A stretch of DNA of 64,000 bases from Cordylochernes scorpioides (Eukaryota; Arthropoda; Arachnida; Pseudoscorpiones; Chernetidae). Each line of letters begins with the position of its first letter. Position 1 is the first letter of the stretch. The stretch is taken from contig CP092869.1 of assembly GCA_030710605.1 (NCBI GenBank), forward strand, positions 15,364,093 to 15,428,092. Reading direction: 5' to 3'. Below, in pieces: positions 20,311-32,489 of the stretch. The translations under genes were made by a program, and so were the position numbers. Below the pieces are notes generated by a model that had not been told where the DNA came from, did no database searches, and was given only the letters and a program-made list of their open reading frames with translations.

Positions 20311-22799
20311 GGATGTATTGTCATATTAGTCTCAAATTATTATATATACATTTTTATAAAGGGGGTTGTTCATTAGATATGGAATTTACGGGAAGTTTGA
20401 AGGTATCAACCCGGAGAAAAAATCCAGGAAGCCATTTCTTAAAACCACGTTATAAAAAGAAGTTTAGCCGAAAAAAACGACCGTATTCCAATAAATTGAG
20501 AAGAGAACAAGGCCGTATATAGAAGAAGGGAGGGAATTGAGTACACAGGGTGGGGGTAGCTACTGTTTGCCTTTATGCAATAGCCCAGTACTATGCAAAC
20601 ATATTTAGTAATGGCGCAGCCTTCTCCCACGTGGTAGAATTGATGACGGGCCCGCAAATATTCTACAGAGCTGGCCGGACACATTTCAGAGAGAAAGAAA
20701 AGTGCGATCTTCAGCGACTTCAATTAGCTTTTCATAACCCCCCTCTATCGCGGCTCTCGGAAGATGCTGCTACTGGAATTTCCTACAGGATTCGGATTTT
20801 CAATGTGACAGAAAATATTTTAGCGTGTCGTATAGGAAGTCTTCTACAGAATTCTATCCATTACTAGGTGTTGTTCCGAGTGTATGAATAACATAATCTG
20901 TGATTGATGCCCTAATTTGAGGGGAAAACCGGAGGCCTCTCACGTTCAAGGGAAATGTGAGTGTTCTTACTTGTAAAGATAATCATGTAGTGTCTCATCT
21001 TCAAGATTGAAAACAGCCTGCTCAAAACTACCTTCTACACGTTCTCAAGACCATCTGCTTTAGATTAGGCATTTGCCTATAATCCAGCTCTATGCAAAAG
21101 CAATTCACAAATTTCTACGTCAAAAAAGATTCTGCTTTGAATTTCTCTCAGTAGAAATTGCCGCTGAATCGAGTTAAGAATTTGACTTACAATTGGTTTA
21201 TCGAATTTAACATATCATTGTGAATAGGATTGTGAACCTTCTACGAAAACATTAAAATAAATGACGTTAAAATTGATTTTAAGAAATTAAATTTGCCGAA
21301 CGTCGCTTTAAGTACACGAATTTTGATCCCTTTTAGTGCGAGAGATAACTCAGATAACTCTGTACATTTAAAAAATATTTTCCACAATTTATCATCATCA
21401 TAACCACATTCTATGAATATTTCAACTACCTCTTTCAAATAATAATTCAAAATTTTTCCAATCTAAAAATAAAAATAAAATTAAGACAATTCTCTCAAAA
21501 CTTTTCCCCAAAACTGGCAAGAATAACGTTGAACTTATTTCCTCAATAGAAAAAAAAAGTTTGTGATGGAAGGCAATAAACAAAACATTTGTATTCTATA
21601 TATAGTATTCTTTTCTCTCTTCCCATCTTCTTCCAATTACTTGTTGTTCTCAACGGGCACAAGGAAACCATCTTCAGGAAGTTTCAGACCTTCCGGTGTG
21701 TGTTGGCTGGCGGCAGAAATTGGTATCATCATCGTCGTCTGATTGAGGCAGACGAGAATCTGCCACTTTTTCCAATACCCCCGTCCATCGGGACGGACGT
21801 TTTGTTGACGCGGAAACTCCCGAAGGGGGAAAAAAACTGCTGGGAAGTTGGTTGCATGATAATTTTTCTCCTTGCCTTTTCGAACAAGGTAGTTTTGAGA
21901 TGTTTCTTAAATTCTTGTCAATATGATTGGTTGATTTGTCTTTTTTTTTTATCCTGCTTGTTGCTTGCTTGTCACTTTTTATTTTTTTTTCTCGCGTGAA
22001 ATTGTTTTCTCGTTTTGTTTGAAGAAAAATATATATCTGTGATAGCTTATTTTTTATTTTATTTCTCTCATAGTCGTAGAATAAGTTTTTATTAATATTT
22101 GACCAGTATATTTTTTCAAAATCTATCGTATCGCTTGCTTAATTTAGTGTGATTCTCAGATAGTTGGCGATTTTTGTACGTATCGGAAGTCTGGGTTACG
22201 CACAATTAGTAGTTTGTTGTTTTTTTTTTTTAATACTTGTACATTTAACAATAGTTTTTAACTTGTTTTTCCCTTATCGAATTAAAATTTTATTATTTAC
22301 AGATTATAATTATAATTGAGATCAAAGCCGCTCTATCATCAGCTGCTTGCAAATTCTACATATTCTTCTAGTACTTTTTCTCTTTCAAATAGCATTGGTA
22401 AATGAATAATTGCATCTATTTACTGCGAATTTTCCCTTTTTTTACTAGAATTGGTTAATAATCTTAACTGTTTCGTCAGTTCAATCTACAATGGTAGTGG
22501 CCATTCATCGCGGTATTGTGACGGAGTGTTTGCTGATTTGATGACGTGTTTCTAATTATTCTAGCTTATATGGTAAATCACAGATTTTAGAATTTGATAT
22601 AAATTGGAGTCGTTTCACCCCATACCAGAGATCTTTTAGGTAATTGGTCAAATACGTATTGCCATGATGAAGATATTTACCCCCACATGGGGGGTTTTAA
22701 GGTAAAAAAGAATTCCAATTTTTTTCAATGTGTTGCTTGGTTCGTTAAATACCTATACAGACAGCCCTCCTACCCAAACCTTGTATAGCCATCACCGTA
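20311..22799. other. Unassigned; possible unique DNA
   Basis: 20380-20870 and 21640-21860 are GC-richer islands in AT-rich DNA. Open frames of 105 codons (20550-20867) and 136 codons (21589-21999) show no recognised motif, and the second ends in low-complexity Phe/Leu. Either could include an exon, but nothing in the sequence demonstrates it. Confidence 0.3.
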
Positions 22800-22955
22800 A
22801 GGACAATAGGATTCTGTTTGACTTGTAAAACTGATTTTCTCCTCCACTACATGATGGTGATTGATCATCATGGGGTTATCATTGCAAACCGGCAATGAGA
22901 GAGGAGAATCTGTATAAGACTGGTGTCTTAATAAAGGCTTTGTGTGTGTGTGTAA
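22800..22955 (+). repeat. Retroposon-like repeat with (TG)n end
   Basis: Shares GTCTTAATAAAGGCTTTG followed by (TG)n with 51130-51231. Upstream both have a 'gagaggagaatc'/'ggggagaatcc' stretch. AATAAA just before a simple tail suits a retroposon 3' end. Confidence 0.5.
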
Positions 22956-24088
22956 AACTGAAAATTCTCTCTAAATAGTTTGCATCATTACCATATATTT
23001 TTCTTTAGATTTCCAATTACTTCGATAGAAATCTACTATTTGAAATGACTTAGTGTGGACATTCATATTAGCCAAGAAATTCTCTATCACATTAATAACT
23101 TTTATATCGTCTCAGTATTATCCTTTAATCCAATGTTCCTGAAGTATATTTTGAAATCCCTCACACGTGTGCAGACGACGTCATTCAGGACAATTCAGTC
23201 CATCTAGATTGAGCCTATGCTTACGAAACACTCTTTTGGTGTCGCGTGGCTAATCGATTTTTAATCGTTTGGTGTCTTTTTTTTTGTCGTTTGAAATAGA
23301 TCTATTAATGAAAAAAGAAATATTTTGATTAAATATATATTTCTATAGTATATATTTTAATATGCTAAACGAGAAGATTCGAATAAAATAGAATAAAGAT
23401 CCTTTTTTTGTTTTCAATTTTGCAAAAGGCGTCTATTTCAAATAGACTAATTGAATTTTGCGTTAAAAGTAATCTTTTTTTTTTTAAACCTGCGATAGGA
23501 ATATATGCAATGTGGGACGGAGTATAGGCAATTAACTAGACAGATTTTCACTTTTAATTATATAGATAAATTCAAAAATATTTTATTGGCACTTATCGTC
23601 AATTGATACAGAAATTAATGAGAATTACAATAGAGAATTATATAGATAGATATGTGAATGACCGTTCTACAAGAGCAGATCTAGAACAACGACTAATCCT
23701 AAACCTCATTGAATACCTTAGTAATGATTATTATTAATAATCATCATGATCATGATCTTCAATCTGTCGTGAAGGTACCTTAAGACTATTATGTAATAGG
23801 GGATTTCACAAAATATATGTTTCTAGGAATATAAATTTAAGCACGCAGCTTATTCTTCAAGAGAATTGATAGTATCTGTTATATATACCTATAGTCCTTT
23901 CGTAAACATATATGCATATAGCCCTTCGAGGTGTGAATATAATCCAATGGTATTCTTCATTTCATCTTATTTTGTTGTTGCCTTCCCATGTTAGTATAGT
24001 TGTATAGACAATTCAAACAATTTTTTTAATTCTAATTAATTGTTACAGAAAGAAAAATTAAGATAAAATAAAGGATAATATATAATAA
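22956..24088. other. Unassigned AT-rich region
   Basis: No element or exon recognised. Confidence 0.35.
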
Positions 24089-24235
24089 AGGAGTAAATAA
24101 AGGGTAGATAAAATGTAGGGAAATATATATAGTTGTATATGTGCAAATATCTTCAGCAAGGAAGACTTCCCCACCTTGAGAGAGTCCTCCTCCAGACAAG
24201 GTCTTCTTGAACACTCCTCAGTTCCACGCCGAAAA
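24089..24235 (-). repeat. Dispersed single unit of minisatellite M
   Basis: Reverse complement of the 130-bp unit at 26463-27262: 'aaagggtagataaaatgtag', CTTCAGCAAGGAAGAC, 'agagagtcctcctccagac', 'cactcctcagttccac'. Confidence 0.78.
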
Positions 24236-24310
24236 TACGCGTCTTGGCATACGCCAAGATGGCGCAAGCCATCATCTTTTAGTTGCACGATTAGGAGATG
24301 CCTTTTTTTT
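24236..24310 (+). mobile_element. Family A 3' end fragment
   Basis: 'aagatggcgcaagccatca', AGTTGCACGATTAGGAGATG and a T run match the A right arm. Confidence 0.65.
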
Positions 24311-24459
24311 CTTCTTCATTAACCAACTATAATTCAACACTGACTATAATTCGACCAAAAATTCTGATCCTCGGTGTGTTGAATTAAATATGTTGGACTG
24401 GTACATATATAATTGGTAAAGCATATTGCCATTATTATTTTTTTTTTGCGTTTAAAATA

Positions 24460-24739
24460 CACCTATCCCCCGATTTACACGGTACTTTTTTTACACGTTT
24501 TCGCTTTTACACGGTTTTCCAAATAAGTTTTTTTTTTGTTGTTTTTATCGCACTATACTAAATGCTACTGTGATTGAACACATGCGCTGTGTACACATCC
24601 CACGAGGAATCCCGAGCTTATGTGCTGACTACATATTTCAACCTGTCAATGCATTTTATTTTTATTTCTGTGTACACCTATCCCCCGATTTACACTTTTT
24701 CTCAGGAACGTATCTATCGTGTAAATCGGGGGATAGGTG
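24460..24739 (+). mobile_element. MITE P3
   Basis: TIR CACCTATCCCCCGATTTACA with its complement at the right end, TA on both sides (24458-24459, 24740-24741). A third internal TIR-like copy occurs near 24673. A collinear second copy is at 46408-46687. No coding content. Confidence 0.85.
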
Positions 24740-24788
24740 TATATATTTTTAGGTAAATTGAATCATTTTTTGTTTTACTAAACTTAAA

Positions 24789-25990
24789 GAAGATAACTCT
24801 CTTCTGAGAGCGACAATCCCAACCAGCTATGAAAAGAGAAAAATGTGAAACCGATCAAGAAGAATTAGAAACTTTGGGCGCAGTCTCTTCTGTGTATTGA
24901 AATGTTAAAAACCCAAATGGGATGGTTGTGGCTCAGCAATGATGAACCATCTTCCCAGCAGCGGTAACACTTGTGTTAATCCCCGTGAAAGGATTCGCTA
25001 CTAATGAATCATGTCATTTCTATCATTGCAGTACTGTATATTATCTATAAAAATAGCTTTTGGTTATTAAATAAAGAAAAAATTAGGGAGGAGGGTGGTA
25101 GTAACGTTTAAAATGTCTCAAATTTCTTGCGACGCTTCCTCTGATTGACCGCTCGGGGCGACCTCGGAGTTTGTATAGTTGAACGGAGTGTATTTGTAGC
25201 ATTTTAAAACGTAATAAAAAGTTTGTTCTTTGTCTTATTCAATGCTAAGTCTCTTACATGCCATCGTCAGCCCCACTTTCTTCATTTTAACGGTTCTAAG
25301 TGCCATTTGCAACTTCTCTTTTGTCCTTCCAGGTCGTGACATGGAGCCAATTACTTCTTTCTCTCTTTGCTAATGCCGGCTTTTTCAAGGTTCTCTAAGG
25401 TCATTAAGGTGTTTGCTGTGCACAAAGGCCGTTGGCTACTCAATTCTCTTTGTTGCTAGCAATCTTCCTGTAAATGTCTTCATATCTCCGCAAGGCCTGC
25501 TAGAAGATTCTCGATCTTTATTCCTGTTCGAATTATCTCAACTTGAATGAGAGGAGTAACGCTATAGAAAACGATGTTGTTCTGGCTGTGTGATGATGTT
25601 AAACTGAAGAGCCTATCATTGTTATCATTTTACCGCCTTCAATCGCAGAAATTTGAGACATTTTTAACGTTACTATCCCCCCTCCTCCTTTCATTTTTTC
25701 TTTATTTAATAACCAAAAGCTATTTTTATAGACAATATATAGTACTGCAATGATAGAAATGACATGATTCATCAGTGGCGAATCCTTTCACGGGGATTAA
25801 CACAAGTGTTACCGCTGATGGGAAGATGGTTCATCATTGCTGAGCTACAACCATCCCATTTGGATTTTTAAGATTTCAATACACAGAAGAGACTACACCA
25901 AAAGTTTCTAATTCTTCTTGATTGGCTTCACATTTTCCTATCTGTTTATAGCTTGTTGGAATTGTCGCTCTCTGAAGAAGGGTATCTTCT
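24789..25990. repeat. Large inverted repeat with unique spacer
   Basis: Arms 24789-25130 and 25645-25990 are reverse complements with scattered differences: GAAGATAACTCTCTTCTGAG against the complement ending at 25990, and TTGGTTATTAAATAAAGAAA in both. The 514-bp spacer (25131-25644) is unrelated to the arms and less AT-rich. It could be a fold-back element or a very large member of the palindromic class. No coding frame of note. Confidence 0.8.
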
Positions 25991-26462
25991 TTATTATATG
26001 CTAGAACGTTAACTATTGTATTATTCCTCAAGAGTACAAATACTACAGGACACGACACGATGGAACTGTATGTACACTACATATGTAATAGCAGTTCAAT
26101 ACTTACAAGCTGCCAGTTTCCCCTGCACTTACTGGTGGGCAACGGGATTTCACTTGTTCGCTAATCCATTGAAGATATCTTTATTTCAACGAAGATTTCG
26201 AACTGGCCCTGGCTATCACCAGTTCATGCCGCTGGAATGTCCCAATCCTAAATTTTGAGGCAATTTTACTGACTTCCGCCTAGGTTATGTATATAGTAAG
26301 AGGGAAATTATAAACAGGGCTGTCTGGTACACGACTATTTACAATCCAATCTTAGAACGTAAGACCATCAGCTTGAATCCAATATTGTAATTCCACGTGT
26401 TGATCAATCATCGGACGATGACGCCCTGGCCATCCTGACGTCTACCAAGACACACATCTATA
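25991..26462. other. Unassigned
   Basis: A GC-richer stretch at 26080-26250 shows no recognised domain or repeat. Confidence 0.3.
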
Positions 26463-27262
26463 GGTACTTCCTCGGTGTGGAACTGAGGAGTGAAGACCTT
26501 GTCTGGAGGAGAACTCTCTCAAGTTGGGGAAACCTTCCTTGCTGAAGACATTTGTACACAACTATATATATATTCCCCTACATTATATCTACCCTTTATG
26601 GGGCTATGTGGAACTGAGGAGTGAAGACCTTGTCTGGAGGAGAACTCTCTCAAGTTGGGGAAGTCTCCCTTGCTGAAGACATTTGTACACAACTATATAA
26701 TATTCCCCTACATTATATCTACCCTTTATGGGGCTATGTGGAACTGAGGAGTGAAGACCTTGTTTGGAGGAGAACTCTCTCAAGTTGGGGAAACCTTCCT
26801 TGCTGAAGACATTTGTACACAACTATATAATATTCCCCTACATTTTATCTACCCTTTATGGGGCTATGTGGAACTGAGGAGTGAAGACCTTGTCTGGAGG
26901 AGAACTCTCTCAAGTTGGGGAAACCTTCCTTGCTGAAGACATTTGTACACAACTATATAATATTCCCCTACATTATATCTACCCTTTATGGGGCTATGTG
27001 GAACTGAGGAGTGTACAAGAAGACCTTGTCTGGATTCTCTCAAGGTGGGGAAGCCTTCCTTGCTGAAGACATTTGTACACAACTATATATATATTCCCCT
27101 ACATTATATCTACCCTTTATGGGACTATGTGGAACTGAGGAGTGTTCAAGAAGACCTTGTCTGGAGGATAACTCTCTCAAGTTGGGGAAGCCTTCCTTGC
27201 TGAAGACATTTGTACATATACAACTATATATATTCCCCTACATTTTATCTACCCTTTATTTA
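26463..27262 (+). repeat. Minisatellite M, about 130-bp unit, six copies
   Basis: GGAACTGAGGAGTGAAGACC, TGTCTGGAGGAGAACTCTC, 'cttgctgaagacatttgtac' and 'tccctacattatatctaccc' repeat at 130-bp steps (26621, 26751, 26881). Later units vary by small indels. Frames that look conserved on both strands are repeats of this unit. Confidence 0.92.
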
Positions 27263-27277
27263 CTATCTTATTATATA

Positions 27278-27764
27278 CTAGCGGATGTGTACCCGGCTTC
27301 GCCCGGGTTTTATCCGAGTGAAAGTTTGCCTAACGAATATTATATATTATGAAGTATAATAAACAATGTTAAAGATTAGTTTTAATTATTAATCAAGATT
27401 GTGTGTGAATATGTGAGAAAGATGTAATATCGTTGTTGTTTTCTTGGCCGACTGTTTTACATATGGTGTTATCTTAAAATTGCTTGTTTTGAATATTTTT
27501 TTAGATTGAGTTGAATGAATTGCTGAATTTTTTTTTTTTTTTGTATTTATATATAAATAATATTAACTCTGTTGATTTTTTTTTTGTATTTAATCGATAA
27601 CAGCGAAGTTACGCATGTTAAAGTTAGGAAAAATATTTTGATGTTAAGCAAAACCTGCTCCATCTCGTTTTACATAAATGTTGAAAATTTGGTCGAAATT
27701 GATGCATTGTAACGAAAGTTTTTAGCGAACACCACTTATGAAATTTGCATTTTATTAATATAGA
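27278..27764 (-). mobile_element. Non-autonomous Helitron
   Basis: Minus strand: TCTATATTAATAAAATGC at the 5' end (27764) and CCCGGGCGAAGCCGGGTACA hairpin with CTAG at 27281-27278, inserted between A and T. Nearly identical to 32660-33134, differing mainly in T-run length and a few bases. Confidence 0.85.
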
Positions 27765-28509
27765 TTTTTCCACCTTTGTAACAATTTAATAGAAGATTCA
27801 ATATAATTGTTTAAATTGTCAATCATCTCAGCTCATCATCTAAACGTCCCTCCAGCCCATAATTACCCATGGCCGGCCAGTCCAAGCAGCCATTGGTGTC
27901 GCCGTCCCGTAACAAAGTCATCGCAGCCGAGGCGTTACGTCCGACTGAACTAGGTCATCTTTTGTGCCTTGCTTCACCCTTCCCTTCTTTTCTTCTTCTT
28001 CTTCTTCCACCTCCTCTAATTCTCTCCGTTATCTTTGTTTTGGAATACTAATGGAAATGGTAGACGTTCTTATTGACTTTTGCCTGTTCTTCTTCTTCCC
28101 TTTTTTCCCCCCTGCAAATACAGTAAAACCTCTGTTTAAACCTGTTGTTTGTTGTTATAAAAATCTCATGGTAGCATGGTTATCTAGTAGGTAAGTGTTC
28201 TTACTCTGATAATCTCTCTCTCTCTGTGGACATTGTGTTTACTTGGTCAACTGTTTTAAGACATGTGTCACCTCGATTGACACATCTTATATATATCTAG
28301 AGAGAATATGGTTTTTTTTTTTACGGGCTACTAACCAAAGTTTATGGTTTTTGAGCCCAGAAACTATAACGTGCCATGCTATATATGGCTCATTTGAGAG
28401 GTCAGGGTAATATGTCTATTTAGTCTTTCTACTGCCTGAATTTCTTCTTTTTTAGCATGATTTGGGGATGGGGGGTAGAAGGAATCTTTAGAATCAATCG
28501 TTAAATCGA
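27765..28509. other. Unassigned, includes GC-rich island with an open frame
   Basis: 27855-27960 is distinctly GC-rich. On + an ATG at 27869 opens about 30 codons of mixed composition before low-complexity Pro/Leu/Ser. On - a frame ending RLDDELR-stop covers the same bases. Either could be exonic, but no splice or homology evidence was found. Confidence 0.25.
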
Positions 28510-28575
28510 GGTTCATTTTCTTCTTCTTCTCTACTCAATCATATCAGGGCATCAAGATTGTAGAGCTTCAGACTT
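28510..28575 (-). mobile_element. LINE/G 3' end fragment
   Basis: Minus-strand CTTGATGCCCTGATATGATT, GAGTAGAGAAGAAGAAG matches the 3' ends at 9900 and 17165. Confidence 0.55.
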
Positions 28576-28698
28576 TTGAGGTTCCTTTTGAAATATCCCA
28601 GTCGGAATAAAATCAAAACTAAGATTGAATTAAGGGAAATTGTAAAATGAATTCCAGTTTAAATCAATAATTTCAGTATGATAATTTATAAATAAATA

Positions 28699-28906
28699 CA
28701 CTCATGGACATAACTTAAGGAAGTTGTACCTTTTAGCATGTATATCGGGTTTCAGACAATAACTCTCAAAGATATTTGATACACAGTGACCTTTATTGAA
28801 GACGCATGAGATAACCAAGTGTAAACAAAATTGCCTCTGTCTACTAAAAAAAAAAAAAAAAGATTACATCAAAGACTTTCCACTTTCTTAAGTTTATCCA
28901 TGAGTG
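28699..28906 (+). mobile_element. MITE P5, mariner-like
   Basis: Left end CACTCATGGACATAACTTAA and right end CTTAAGTTTATCCATGAGTG, TA on both sides. A diverged partial copy is at 61236-61373. Interior contains a 16-A run. No coding. Confidence 0.8.
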
Positions 28907-28919
28907 TATTTAATTCTCA

Positions 28920-29334
28920 AAATTGAAAGATGGAAGTAAAGGTAAACGTTTTTTTTTTTAGAATGTTCCACAATTTCTAGTCTTATATAACCAGTTAGAT
29001 TGAAGTACTACTGTATGTACGTGAACATGGGATGGTTTTGTCAGTATCCCCTCAAGCCAGGTAATCTAGACTTCCGGCCCGACTGGACATAAGGAAGCTA
29101 CTGGGGATATCGCTCCTCTTGGCGACAGCGCGACTGACCGATGGCATCGTAGGTCAGGTTTCCTTCCTTTGGTCAGTTAAGCCGTTGACCGTGGAGTGAA
29201 TAGACGTACTCAGTAGATCCTGTTGGACTCAAGTAACTGTGTTACAATACAGGAACTAGTAAATACTTAATGTGAGCAATAGTTACACAGGAATTATTTG
29301 AAAAAAGGAAAAATAAAATTCAGGAAAAAAAGTT
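28920..29334. other. Unassigned, GC-richer centre
   Basis: 29040-29230 is GC-richer. No recognised repeat, RNA or protein. Confidence 0.3.
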
Positions 29335-29505
29335 TCTTTTAATTTTGAATTTTCAAGCTTTCAAGCAAATATACTGCTCTTCAACGGGCTGATACTCTAT
29401 GTATAATCTCTATAATACAAAGATTGTACATAGAATATCAGCCCGTTGAAGAGCAGTATATTTACTCGAAAGCTTGCAAATTCAAAATTAAAAGAAACTT
29501 TTTAC
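29335..29505. repeat. Family D palindrome
   Basis: Arms TTTGAATTTTCAAGCTTTCA and complement. Plus-strand core reads TTGAAGAGCAGTATATTTAC, TCGAAAGC and the minus strand mirrors it. This follows the (C/T)TGAAGA, hairpin, GAAA plan with T for C at the first position. Confidence 0.65.
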
Positions 29506-29672
29506 CTAAATACTTAATAATTATAAGGGATTATAAATAAATCGAATATAAGATACCTATTGAGAAGTCAGGACATGCGTATTTAGTCACTTTACTACCT
29601 GAGTCCCCTTCTCCGTTTTTCTTACTTAAAAAAAAAGTTATTTTAGTGTAATCACGCTATAAATTGCTATCA

Positions 29673-30200
29673 GTTTGTCTAGCGAAGGAACCCATCAAAT
29701 CCATGGGATTCAACCATTTGTATTCTCTCAATGTACGTACCAAGTCACCTCTTTATAAGTTTGTCTAGCGAAGGAACCCATCAAATCCAGGGGATTCAAG
29801 CATTTGTATTCTCTCAATGTACGTACCAAGTCACCTCTCTATAAGTTTGTCTAGTTAAGGAACCCATCAAATCCATGGGATTCAACCATTTGTATTCTCT
29901 CAATGTACGTACCAAGTCACCTCTTTATAAGTTTGTCTAGTTAGGGGACCTATCAAATCCAGGGGATTCAAGCATTTGTATTCTCTCAATGTACGTACCA
30001 AATCACCTCTTTATAAGTTTGTCTAGCGAAGGAACCCATCAAATCCATGGGATTCAAGCATTTGTATTCTCTCGATGTATGTACCAAATCACCTCTTTAT
30101 AAGTTTGTCTAGCGAAGGAACCCATCAAATCCATGGGATTCAAGCATTTGTATTCTCTCGATGTATGTACCAAATCACCTCTCTATCAGTTTGTCTAGCG
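29673..30200 (+). repeat. 86-bp tandem array, six units
   Basis: GTTTGTCTAG begins each unit at 29673, 29759, 29845, 29931, 30017 and 30103, with a partial seventh at 30189: exactly 86 bp each time. Units contain AATCCATGGGATT, a small palindrome. Very few differences, so recent. Confidence 0.95.
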
Positions 30201-30598
30201 AGGGGGCCCGTGGGTGGACAATGGACCCGAGAGCGGACTAACAATGTGGAATAGTTAACTGGCCGATGGCCTCTTTTCTTTCACCTCCCGTTTGGACTTC
30301 TATTTTAGAGCACATTGTGTGTGACCACCAGTTTTTACACCTTTCGGATCGTCCAAGATGGTCAAACCGGCCGTTACTTGACAGCACGTTTGGTACAAGC
30401 CACCCCACCCTACTTACTGTAAGCAACGACCATGGTCGCTACACGCTCACCTTTTGAGCGTGAGTGATTTAAGCCAGCGTTTCCTAACCTTCTTTTAGCT
30501 CTCGGGCCGTTTTTTAACAACAACAAAACTTAGGTATCAGAGTTACTACAGCATAAGTTAATTATCAATATCCATGATAAAATTGTGAAAAAAGTATT
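30201..30598. other. Unassigned, GC-richer at start
   Basis: 30205-30460 is GC-richer with overlapping ~60-codon frames on both strands and no recognisable motif. Confidence 0.3.
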
Positions 30599-30800
30599 AA
30601 AATTACAAATATATTCTCACAATGAGTATCTTTTTTATTTAAAAAACGCTAGCTTTCAAGCGTTAATCGCTCTTCAACGGACTTATTATAATATTATAGT
30701 AAGTCCGTTGAAGAGCGATTAACGCTTGAAAGCTAGCGTTTTTTTTTTTTTTTTTAATAAAAAATATACTCATTGTGAGAATATAATTGTAATTTCAATA
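30599..30800. repeat. Family D palindrome, near-perfect
   Basis: Long arms run from ATTCTCACAATGAGTAT inward to TCCGTTGAAGAGCGATTAAC and CGCTTGAAAGCTAGCG, mirrored about 30690-30700. The right arm has a 17-T run. Such arms would extrude or fold into a ~90-bp stem. Confidence 0.8.
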
Positions 30801-31017
30801 ATTATCATATGTTTTATAGTTGAAGCATAAAACTAAGACATTAAAATTGATATATACCGTTCATAATTTTGTTGTTTTTACTGGGTTCTGTGCTGCTTGG
30901 AATATAGGGGCTCTTCCTCTATTACTGAAAATATGCAATTTTTAAGCTATTTTGACTTTATAGATGGAAAACTATTTTTTACATACCTTATACAGTAATG
31001 ATAAAAATTAAAATGGG
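30801..31017. other. Unassigned AT-rich spacer
   Basis: Nothing recognised. Confidence 0.35.
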
Positions 31018-31072
31018 AGGGCATGGCTCATCAGTGGTGAACCCTCCCAGCTGTTTTGATTGTTTTGACCAC
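31018..31072 (-). mobile_element. Family F hairpin fragment
   Basis: GGGAGGGCATGGCTCATCAG, TGGTGAACCCTCCCAGC: the minus-strand F module in its best-conserved form, with 7-bp GGGAGGG/CCCTCCC stem. Confidence 0.7.
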
Positions 31073-31230
31073 TCTGATTGTCTTATAATTAAAATTTGTC
31101 TTCAGTTATCAGCTATCTAAACTGACCGTCTTCCACAGACAAATTAAAGAGATTGAAACTGATTTATTACAATGTCCATATAAAATTATATAAGGTTAAT
31201 TATATAGAGAGGGAAAATAAAATAAAATAA

Positions 31231-31344
31231 TTATAAATCGTTTGTATCAGACGAATACCACTGGGTGTCGTCTCGTTCAATGTCGCATTCTGCCCTGAAG
31301 TCGGACAGCCTCTTGCCTAGGTCGGAGTCCTTGTCCCCGACAAA
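31231..31344 (-). pseudogene. Possible retroposon C-terminal coding tail
   Basis: A 37-codon minus-strand frame (DSDLGKRLSDFRAECDIE, DDTQWYSSDT) runs from a stop at 31345 to TAA at 31231. It is followed by about 90 bp including AATAAATCAGTTTCAATCTC. That 3' segment recurs near 42210-42250, which favours a LINE 3' end over a host gene's last exon. The family is not identified. Confidence 0.4.
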
Positions 31345-31734
31345 TTAGGTGAAATATATAAATGGTAAATTTTAGACGTTATTTTAAAGAAATTTTATAA
31401 AATATTTTCCAGACTTTTTTTGAAAATTCGGCAAAGGTTGAGTCTTCCTGTCCCACTTCTAAATTTGTGACCCCTCACTTCCCTTAGCGATAAAAGTTTA
31501 GGATGTTTTAGCGACAACGAGAATGGTATTGCTCAAGTTAATGTAAATACGTATAATTGAGCGTTAAAAGAGAAGGACATTGAGGAAAAGTTCAGGGAGC
31601 TAGCTGGTTGTTAGGTGGATTTCGAAAATCCTCCAAGGAAAACCCAAGTCGCTAGACACACACACTGCTGGGTGTCAGCCATGCGAGGCATTCTCTCTCA
31701 GCGCAGATTGAACTTTTTTTTTCCTCGATGCCCG
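31345..31734. other. Unassigned
   Basis: Nothing recognised before the tandem array. Confidence 0.35.
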
Positions 31735-32115
31735 GGTGCTGTCTGCTGCTCCTTGGACACGTGTCTAGTGCTTTGTCTGCTCCTTGGGCACGTGTCTAGT
31801 GCTTTGTCTGATCCTTGGACACGTGTCTAGGGCTTTGTCTGTTCCTTGGACACGTGTCTAGTGCTTTGTCTGTTCCTTGGACACGTGTCTAGTGCTTTGT
31901 CTGCTCCTTGGACACGTGTCTAGTGCTTTGTCTGCTCCTTGGACACGTGTCTAGTGCTTTGTCTGCTCCTTGGACACGTGTCTAGTGCTTTGTCTGCTCC
32001 TTGGGCACGTGTCTAGTGCTTTGTCTGATCCTTGGACACGTGTCTAGTGCTTTGTCTGCTCCTTGGACACGTGTCTAGTGTTTTGTCTGATACTTTAACA
32101 CGTGCCTACTGTTTG
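31735..32115 (+). repeat. 31-bp tandem array with CACGTG in each unit
   Basis: Unit GGACACGTGTCTAGTGCTTT plus GTCTGCTCCTT repeats about 12 times at 31-bp spacing (for example 31751, 31782). Each unit has the 8-bp palindrome ACACGTGT containing a CACGTG E-box; a few units read GGGCACGTGT. Highly homogeneous. Confidence 0.93.
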
Positions 32116-32489
32116 TCTGTTCTTCCCTTCTTGGCTTGTTGACTTCGTGGCACTGAACGGTCTGATTCCTAACTTACTAGTTTCAGTAGTGAAGAATACT
32201 GTGGAGAGAGGATTATCCTCCGATTGATCTAGTTCCTTTTTCCCTCCTCGATATCCATTCTACGAAACATTTCTATCTTGATGGAAGATATGCTGGTTTA
32301 TGTCTCCTGCACATATATAATGGCTCAGTACCGTAAACAACGAGCATCTCCTAATCATGCAACGTTTAGCATCAACGCTTAGTTATTACGTGATCAGCAA
32401 AGGCTTCTTTTTCTTCACTTGACCACACTGATCTTCCTCATACCATTTCCCAGAATCAAAAATATGGAGAATTGTCACCTTTGGTGGGT
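32116..32489. other. Unassigned
   Basis: No repeat family assigned. Confidence 0.35.

Noticed and set aside
21589..21999. 136-codon frame as a membrane protein
   Set aside because: The hydrophobic end is a T-rich low-complexity tract. No start context, motif or splice evidence. Kept only as an unassigned GC-richer island.
26604..27352. Overlapping plus and minus frames in the 26-27 kb array
   Set aside because: Direct consequence of the M 130-bp repeat; both strands give equally conserved frames.
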